DNA from: Actinomycetes bacterium
Lineage (GTDB): Bacteria > Actinomycetota > Actinomycetes > Propionibacteriales > Nocardioidaceae
Direction: 5' to 3'
DNA: 64,000 nt
NCBI GenBank assembly: GCA_023460975.1
Contig: JAEWOG010000045.1
Location: forward strand, 62,001-126,000
Position 1 is the stretch's first letter, and the number at the start of each line of letters is the position of its first letter. A program made the translations under genes and the position numbers. Below, piece by piece: positions 59,233 to 64,000 of this stretch. The notes under the pieces were generated by a model that did not search any database, was not told where the DNA came from, and saw only the letters and a list, made by a program, of their open reading frames with translations.

Positions 59233-60642
59233 ATGCTCCTGCGTCGCCACGCACCCGCACTCGGCCTCGCACTGGCCGCCACGCTCCTGCCCGTGACCGC
59301 GCTCTGCGCCCCGGCCGGCGCCGAGCCTGACGCGGGCCGTACGACGCCGCCCGCCGCTCGTGCCGCTGCGGGCTGGGCGACGCTGTCGCAGGGTGCGATC
59401 GACTCCAACCACGACGTGGTCACCCATCGCACGGCTGACGGCGTGCTGCACGTGATCAGCGCCGAGCAGCTGCCCTCGGGCAACCAGGGCTACGTCCACA
59501 CGAGCATCACTGCGGCCGGCGCCGTGCAGCGCACCGTGCTTCCCCTCGACGAGCCCAACCTGGGCGAGCGACCCGCGCTCGACACGGCACCGGGCGGCGC
59601 GCTGCGGCTGGCGTTCGTCTCCACTGCTCCCAGCGAGGGCTACCGGCAGGGTCGCATCCAGCAGGCACTCTCCACCGACGGCGGCCTGACGTGGGTGCGA
59701 CAGGGCGACGTCCTCACCCAGAACGGCAACGTCTGGGGTGCGCCCGGCATCGACGCGACCTGGACTTCGACGGGCGAGACCATCCAGGCGTACGGCTACG
59801 CGACGAACCGCTGGCGCGTCGGCACCATCGCGGGCACCGAGCCGTGGAACGCCGAGCAGGACGCCGAGGCACCCGGCGCCGTCGGGTACGGCCTGGCCCT
59901 GCTGCGCGTCGGCGAGACCGTCATGCTGGCCGGCCACGAGTCCGGCCTTGACCCCGCGCTCCACGTCCGGCAGATCTGGCCCACGGTGGGTGAGGCCGTA
60001 CGGGCCCCGCAGTCGGGCAGCTTCTCCGACGCCCGCGTCCCCTTCTTCACCCGGGCCGACTCGACGACGTGGGCCGCGTACAACACCGAGTCGAATCGCG
60101 CCCTCGCCGTGTGGCGGATCGGGTCGGCGCAGCCGGTCCGCCTCGGTGCCACCGACAGCGAGGAGTACGACGTCGCGGCGGCCGCAGGTGGCCGGATGTG
60201 GGCCGCCTGGTGGGGCGACGACGGGCTGTTCGTCGCCCACACCGGACCCCGGGGCACCGGGTTCTCGACGCCCCAGAAGGTCGCCCTGCCGGCCGGAGTC
60301 ACGTCCCTGCACAGCCTCCAGATCGACCCGACCGCCACCGGGGCGGACCTGCTCGTCGTCTCGCCCAACGGCGTGCACCGTTCGGCGGTGCGGCCCGGCC
60401 TGACCATGAAGGTCAAGGGCAGCCTCAAGGTCGGCCGGCCCGGCAAGGTCAAGGTGAAGGTCACCGACGGCAGCGACTCCCTCAAGGGCGTCAAGGTGAG
60501 GGCCGGCAAGACAAAGTGCACCACCAACGCCAAGGGCGTCTGCCGCCTCAAGGTGACCGCCAGCAAGGCCAAGCCCGTGACCGTCAAGGCCTCTCGGGCC
60601 GGATGGCTTCCCACGACCGCCAAGGTGAAGGTCAAGCGCTGA
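59233..60642 (+). CDS. Secreted BNR/sialidase-like beta-propeller protein
   Basis: 469 residues. Signal peptide (MLLRRHAP..., cleavage near AGA-EP, ~residue 31). The body has Asp-box-like STDGGLTWVRQGD (~residue 147) and further propeller-like strands, resembling sialidase/BNR folds but without catalytic residues I can assign. The last ~90 residues are a lysine-rich Ig-like domain with a Cys pair, similar in style to the C termini of the M66 protease and the RTX proteins. GGGGGA lies before ATG 59233. Confidence 0.72.
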   Translation: MLLRRHAPALGLALAATLLPVTALCAPAGAEPDAGRTTPPAARAAAGWATLSQGAIDSNHDVVTHRTADGVLHVISAEQLPSGNQGYVHTSITAAGAVQRTVLPLDEPNLGERPALDTAPGGALRLAFVSTAPSEGYRQGRIQQALSTDGGLTWVRQGDVLTQNGNVWGAPGIDATWTSTGETIQAYGYATNRWRVGTIAGTEPWNAEQDAEAPGAVGYGLALLRVGETVMLAGHESGLDPALHVRQIWPTVGEAVRAPQSGSFSDARVPFFTRADSTTWAAYNTESNRALAVWRIGSAQPVRLGATDSEEYDVAAAAGGRMWAAWWGDDGLFVAHTGPRGTGFSTPQKVALPAGVTSLHSLQIDPTATGADLLVVSPNGVHRSAVRPGLTMKVKGSLKVGRPGKVKVKVTDGSDSLKGVKVRAGKTKCTTNAKGVCRLKVTASKAKPVTVKASRAGWLPTTAKVKVKR

Positions 60643-60651
60643 GCGAGGGCC

Positions 60652-60784
60652 CGCTGGTTGAAGGTCCGCTGGTTGAGCTTGTCGAAACCAAGGGTCTCGA
60701 CAGGCAGCGGGGTTCGTTGGTTGAGCTTGTCGAAACCGTGGGTCTCGACAGGCTCGACCAGCGGGGGTCTCGACAGGCTCGACC
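60652..60784. repeat. REP-like repeat cluster (four copies)
   Basis: GGTTGAGCTTGTCGAAACC at 60671-60689 and 60719-60737, then the opposite orientation GGTCTCGACAGGCTCGACC at 60741-60759 and 60766-60784. It occupies the space between the convergent propeller and oxidoreductase genes. Confidence 0.8.
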
Positions 60785-60790
60785 AGCGAC

Positions 60791-61756
60791 TCAGCGCACC
60801 CGCACGACCAGCTTGCCCATCGCGCGCCGCTCGTCCATGTCGGTCAGCGCCTGGCCGAAGTCCTCGAGGTTGTAGGTCCGCCCGACCGGCGGACGTACGG
60901 CCCCGGCCTCGATCATCGGCACCAGGGCACGCCACTGCGCCTGCATGAACTCGGGCCGGCGCATCGCGTACTCGCCCCAGCCCACGCCGCGCACGTCGGT
61001 GTTGTTGAGCAGCAGGCGGTTGACCTTCACCTCGGGGATGCCCTGTCCCGCTGCGAAGCCGAGCACCATCAGACGACCGCCTGAGGACAGGCTGCGCAGG
61101 GAGTCGGTGAAGACGTCCCCGCCCACGGGGTCGCAGACGACGTCGACGCCCGCGCCGCCCGTCAGCTCCCGGACCGCGTCCCTGAAACCGTCGAGCAGAA
61201 CCACGTCGTCGGCGCCCGCGGACGACGCGACAGCACCCTTGGCCTCGGTCGAGACGACGGCGACCACGCGGGCGCCCATGCCCTTGGCGACCTGAATGCA
61301 GGCCGTTCCGAGTCCGCCGGCCGCCCCGTGGACGAGCACCGTCTCACCGGCCCGCAGGCCGGCGCGATGGTCGAGGGTGAACTGGGCGGTGAGGTAGTTC
61401 ATGGGCAGCGCCGCGCCCTCGTCGTAGGAGAGCGCGTCAGGCAGGGCGAAGGTGAAACCCGCCGGGGCCGCGACTTGCTCGGCCGCGCACGCAAAGCCCA
61501 CGCCCGCGACCCGCTGCCCCACCGAGAAGCCGGAGTCGCCGGCGTCGACCACGACGCCCGCCATGTCCACGCCGAGTGTGAACGGGGGCTCCGGCTTGAT
61601 CTGGTACTCCCCACGGCTCATCAGCAGGTCGGGGAACGAGACCCCGACGCTGTGGACGTCGACAAGGAGCTGTCCCGGCCCGATCTCGGGCGCCGGGACC
61701 TCGCGTACGACGACGTCGGCGGGACCGGTGGGTGCGAGGACCTGGGCTGCGCGCAT
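60791..61756 (-). CDS. NADPH:quinone oxidoreductase-type MDR protein
   Basis: 321 residues, zinc-free medium-chain dehydrogenase/reductase. The GroES-like N-terminal half contains GVSFPDLLMSRGEYQ (~39-53) and the Rossmann half VLVHGAAGGLGTACIQVAK (~139-157, AAxGGxG). It reduces quinones or enones with NADPH. ATG 61756 is favoured over GTG 61762 because TAGGGT (61763-61768) lies six bases upstream. Confidence 0.88.
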   Translation of the reverse strand: MRAAQVLAPTGPADVVVREVPAPEIGPGQLLVDVHSVGVSFPDLLMSRGEYQIKPEPPFTLGVDMAGVVVDAGDSGFSVGQRVAGVGFACAAEQVAAPAGFTFALPDALSYDEGAALPMNYLTAQFTLDHRAGLRAGETVLVHGAAGGLGTACIQVAKGMGARVVAVVSTEAKGAVASSAGADDVVLLDGFRDAVRELTGGAGVDVVCDPVGGDVFTDSLRSLSSGGRLMVLGFAAGQGIPEVKVNRLLLNNTDVRGVGWGEYAMRRPEFMQAQWRALVPMIEAGAVRPPVGRTYNLEDFGQALTDMDERRAMGKLVVRVR

Positions 61757-61773
61757 GCGCACACCCTAGGACC

Positions 61774-63171
61774 TCACAGGGGCGCGGCTGCGGGACGCAA
61801 CTGCACCGGAAGGGTCTCCCACCCGCGCAGGATCCTCGTCTCGCGCCGCGTCCCACCGGGCCGTACGACCAGGTCGGGGAACCGCTCGAACAGCAGCCGC
61901 AGCCCCACCTCTCCCTCCATCCGCGCCAGGGCCGCCCCCAGACAGTGGTGGCGTCCCGCGGAGAAGGAGACGTGTTCGCGGGCATTGGGCCGAGTCACAT
62001 CAAAGCGGTGGGGATCCTCGAAGACCTCGGGGTCGCGGTTGGCTCCCGCCAGGATGGTGCCGACCATCGTGCCCGGCTTGAGCCTCACTCCCGCCAGCTC
62101 GGTCTCGCGCTGGGTCATACGGCCGGTCAGCAGGACCGGCGGGTCGAACCGGAGCACCTCCTCCACGGCGTTGCCCCATCCGGCGGGCTCAGCCAGCAGC
62201 CCGGCCAGCTGGTCGCGGTGCTCGCTGAGCAGCGCGATGCCGTTGCTCAGCAGGTTGACCGTGGTCTCGAACCCGGCGACCAGGACCAGTCCCGCCGTCG
62301 CCTTGAGCTCGTGCTCATCGAGACCGACGCCGTCCTCGCGGGCCGCGACGAGTTCGCTGAGCAGGTCGTCGCCAGGCTCGCGGCGCAGCCGCTCGAGGTG
62401 GGCTCCCAGCCACGAGTCGAACCGGTGCAGCGAGTCCTGGACCCAGCGGTAGCGGTCCCAGTCGAGCCCGAGGTCCAGGCTGGGGGCGGCCCCCTCGCCG
62501 TACGCGAGCACCATGGGCAGGTCGGCCTCAGGCACACCGAGGATCTCGCCGATCATCCGCACCGGGAGCTGCGCGCAGTAGGCCTCGACGATGTCGGTCG
62601 CATCCGCGCCCGAGGCCTCGAGCTCGTCGAGCAACTCCGTGGCCATCTCCTCGGCGCGCTCCTTGAGGCGCTGCACGGCTCGTACGGTGAACACCCGCAT
62701 CACGAGCTTGCGGTAACGCGTGTGCTCGGGGGGCTCGGACATCAACAGCGACGGCGGCTCGACCGGGCTGATCCACGGAGGGCTCGCCCAGTCGCTCACC
62801 TGGCCCAGCCAACCCGCCGCCGTCGGGAACCCGGTGCGGAAGTCGTCACTGGTGAGCACCTGGCGGACCACGGCATGGCCGACCGCCACCTGCCCGATGC
62901 TGGAGCGGTAGAGCGGCCCGCGCTCTCGGATCTGCTCGATCAGGTCCATCGCGACGCTGGCTTCCTCGCCCCCCAGGCCGATCATCTTGGCCTGCAGGTC
63001 GCCCTTCGCCGCTGCCCGACCGACGACCATCCGCGCGATCCCGTGCTCCAGGGCCCAGTGGACCCGCGACGCCACGGTGTTGCGCGTGCGCACCGCCGCT
63101 GCGGCAACGGCTCCTCGATCTCGGCCCGCGCTCGGGGTCGTACGGGAACTCGGAGCATGTGCGGTCGTCAT
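61774..63171 (-). CDS. Cytochrome P450
   Basis: 465 residues. Haem-binding loop FSAGRHHCLGA (Cys ~409), I-helix AGFETT (~302), ExxR in EEVLRFD (~341) and SEPPEHTRYRKLV (~144-156) are all present. Soluble bacterial class needing ferredoxin and reductase, which are not encoded nearby. The N terminus is ~40 residues longer than usual. Substrate unknown; steroid or fatty acid hydroxylation is possible given the KSI-like gene elsewhere in the window. Confidence 0.92.
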   Translation of the reverse strand: MTTAHAPSSRTTPSAGRDRGAVAAAAVRTRNTVASRVHWALEHGIARMVVGRAAAKGDLQAKMIGLGGEEASVAMDLIEQIRERGPLYRSSIGQVAVGHAVVRQVLTSDDFRTGFPTAAGWLGQVSDWASPPWISPVEPPSLLMSEPPEHTRYRKLVMRVFTVRAVQRLKERAEEMATELLDELEASGADATDIVEAYCAQLPVRMIGEILGVPEADLPMVLAYGEGAAPSLDLGLDWDRYRWVQDSLHRFDSWLGAHLERLRREPGDDLLSELVAAREDGVGLDEHELKATAGLVLVAGFETTVNLLSNGIALLSEHRDQLAGLLAEPAGWGNAVEEVLRFDPPVLLTGRMTQRETELAGVRLKPGTMVGTILAGANRDPEVFEDPHRFDVTRPNAREHVSFSAGRHHCLGAALARMEGEVGLRLLFERFPDLVVRPGGTRRETRILRGWETLPVQLRPAAAPL

Positions 63172-63316
63172 CGAGACCCCTGGTGTCGGCGGTGTGTCAC
63201 TCCGAAGCTAGGAGGGCGCGCAAGGGGGGTCAAGGGCCCCGCGCCGCCAGCGAGACGCGTGCCTCCAGGCCGTTATCGAGTGGTGTCGTTCTGGCTCCTC
63301 GGGGGATGCTTGGCCC

Positions 63317-64000
63317 GTGCCCGATCCCCTCATCGACAACGTCGTCGACACCATCGGCGACCAAGCCACGGGTCGTCGCCTTCCCCGCGCGCTGACCCCG
63401 TTCCGCGTCCCCGGCTACCGCTGGCTGGCGGGCTCCATGACCTTCAGCACGCTGGGCGGCGGGCTGTGGATCGTGGCCCTGGTGTGGGAGGTCTTCGGGC
63501 TCGACGGCGGACCGAGCCAACTCTCGCTCGTCTCGGGGATGAGCGCCCTCGGCGTGTTCATCCCAGCGCTGGTGGGAGGCGTCGTCGCGGACCGGATCCC
63601 CCAGAAGCGGATCCTGCTCACCGTGGCGGCGGGCGAACTCGCCGTCGTCGGGTTGATCGCCGTCCTGGCCGCGCTGTCTCTGACCAGCATCGCCCTTCTC
63701 GCCGCCGCGGCCTTCGTGATCGGCGTCGGCATGGCGTTCTACTACCCCGCCTACTCGGCGATGCTGCCCTCGCTGGTCCCCGAGAAGGACCTCATGGCCG
63801 TCAACGGGTTCGAGGGCATGGTCCGCCCGGCCCTGGGCAACGCGGCTGGCCCAGCGCTCGCGGGCGTGGTCATCGGCATCGCCGCGCCGTGGGCCGCCTT
63901 CGGCCTGGCCGCGGCGTCGTACGTCGTCGCGCTCGTCTGCCTGCTGCGGGTTCCCGCGACCACGCTGCGCCGCGACCTGACCGACCAGGCCGGCACCCAC
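63317..64000 (+). CDS. MFS transporter (3' end outside window)
   Basis: 228 residues visible, open to the last base. N-terminal half of an EntS/MFS_3-type exporter: after a ~30-residue cytosolic lead, six hydrophobic helices, with DRIPQKRILL (motif A, ~residues 88-97) between helices 2 and 3, and the helix FVIGVGMAFYYPAYSAMLPSLV typical of the macrolide/siderophore exporter group. GTG 63317 is six bases after GATGCT. Divergent from the P450 gene. Confidence 0.82.
   Translation, partial: MPDPLIDNVVDTIGDQATGRRLPRALTPFRVPGYRWLAGSMTFSTLGGGLWIVALVWEVFGLDGGPSQLSLVSGMSALGVFIPALVGGVVADRIPQKRILLTVAAGELAVVGLIAVLAALSLTSIALLAAAAFVIGVGMAFYYPAYSAMLPSLVPEKDLMAVNGFEGMVRPALGNAAGPALAGVVIGIAAPWAAFGLAAASYVVALVCLLRVPATTLRRDLTDQAGTH

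Noticed and set aside
1..64000. tRNA, rRNA, tmRNA or RNase P RNA genes
   Set aside because: Reading by eye showed no cloverleaf with conserved T-loop or rRNA landmarks; a covariance search would be needed to exclude a tRNA with certainty.

Overview
The window is a stretch of high-GC actinobacterial chromosome. Evidence for this is strong G/C third-position bias, many GTG starts, EspC/WXG-like type VII secretion substrates, a mycobacterial-type deazaflavin nitroreductase-family protein, SEC-C and SWIM proteins, and a TANNNT -10 box exactly 6-7 nt before many start codons (leaderless transcripts). The gene mix suits Nocardioidaceae or relatives, but taxonomy is an inference. I saw no rRNA, tRNA, CRISPR array, prophage or transposase.

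Layout. 0-14.8 kb: a cut-off M48 protease, a PAP2-diacylglycerol kinase fusion, a large secreted M66-type metalloprotease, prephenate dehydratase, assorted enzymes, a lipoprotein, a SEC-C protein and a glycerophosphodiester phosphodiesterase. 14.8-16.1 kb: a phased palindromic repeat array, then a TMEM165/GDT1 manganese exporter behind what looks like a complete manganese (yybP-ykoY) riboswitch with its own promoter. 16.1-19.8 kb: an IclR regulator divergent from a hydratase / acylating acetaldehyde dehydrogenase / aldolase operon (lower meta-cleavage pathway of aromatics or steroids). 19.9-23 kb: two divergent secreted RTX-repeat proteins. 23-27.9 kb: a ketosteroid-isomerase-like protein under a 34-bp concentric dyad containing a KstR-like site, a DUF429-RelA/SpoT fusion, an AAA ATPase, a second array and an Fpg/Nei glycosylase. 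28-33.4 kb: Aat transferase, EcsC protein, and three translationally coupled genes, two of them sulfotransferases. 33.4-38.9 kb: leucine degradation (HMG-CoA lyase, methylcrotonyl-CoA carboxylase alpha and beta, TetR regulator), with a third array in between. 38.9-49.6 kb: ferritin, SWIM protein and SNF2 helicase, glutathione peroxidase, an EmrB-type exporter, and two islands of type VII secretion substrates without the secretion machinery. 49.6-56.9 kb: an SPFH / zinc-ribbon / small membrane protein cassette, a RecQ-phosphoribosyltransferase fusion, two 177-residue paralogous membrane proteins, ComB and a universal stress protein. 57-64 kb: M13 peptidase, a secreted propeller protein, quinone oxidoreductase, cytochrome P450 and a truncated MFS gene.

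Three families of non-coding repeats cut across the window: (1) arrays of GCGTCATAC half-sites, direct then inverted, spaced about 20-21 or 30-31 bp and each centred on an exactly 44-bp palindromic core; (2) two 72-bp miniature elements with perfect 18-bp terminal inverted repeats; (3) REP-like GGTTTCGACAAGCTCAACC repeats, one of them inside a carboxylase gene. The arrays, the DUF429-alarmone synthetase fusion and the manganese riboswitch are the most interesting items. All functions are read from motifs and context; no database search was possible.
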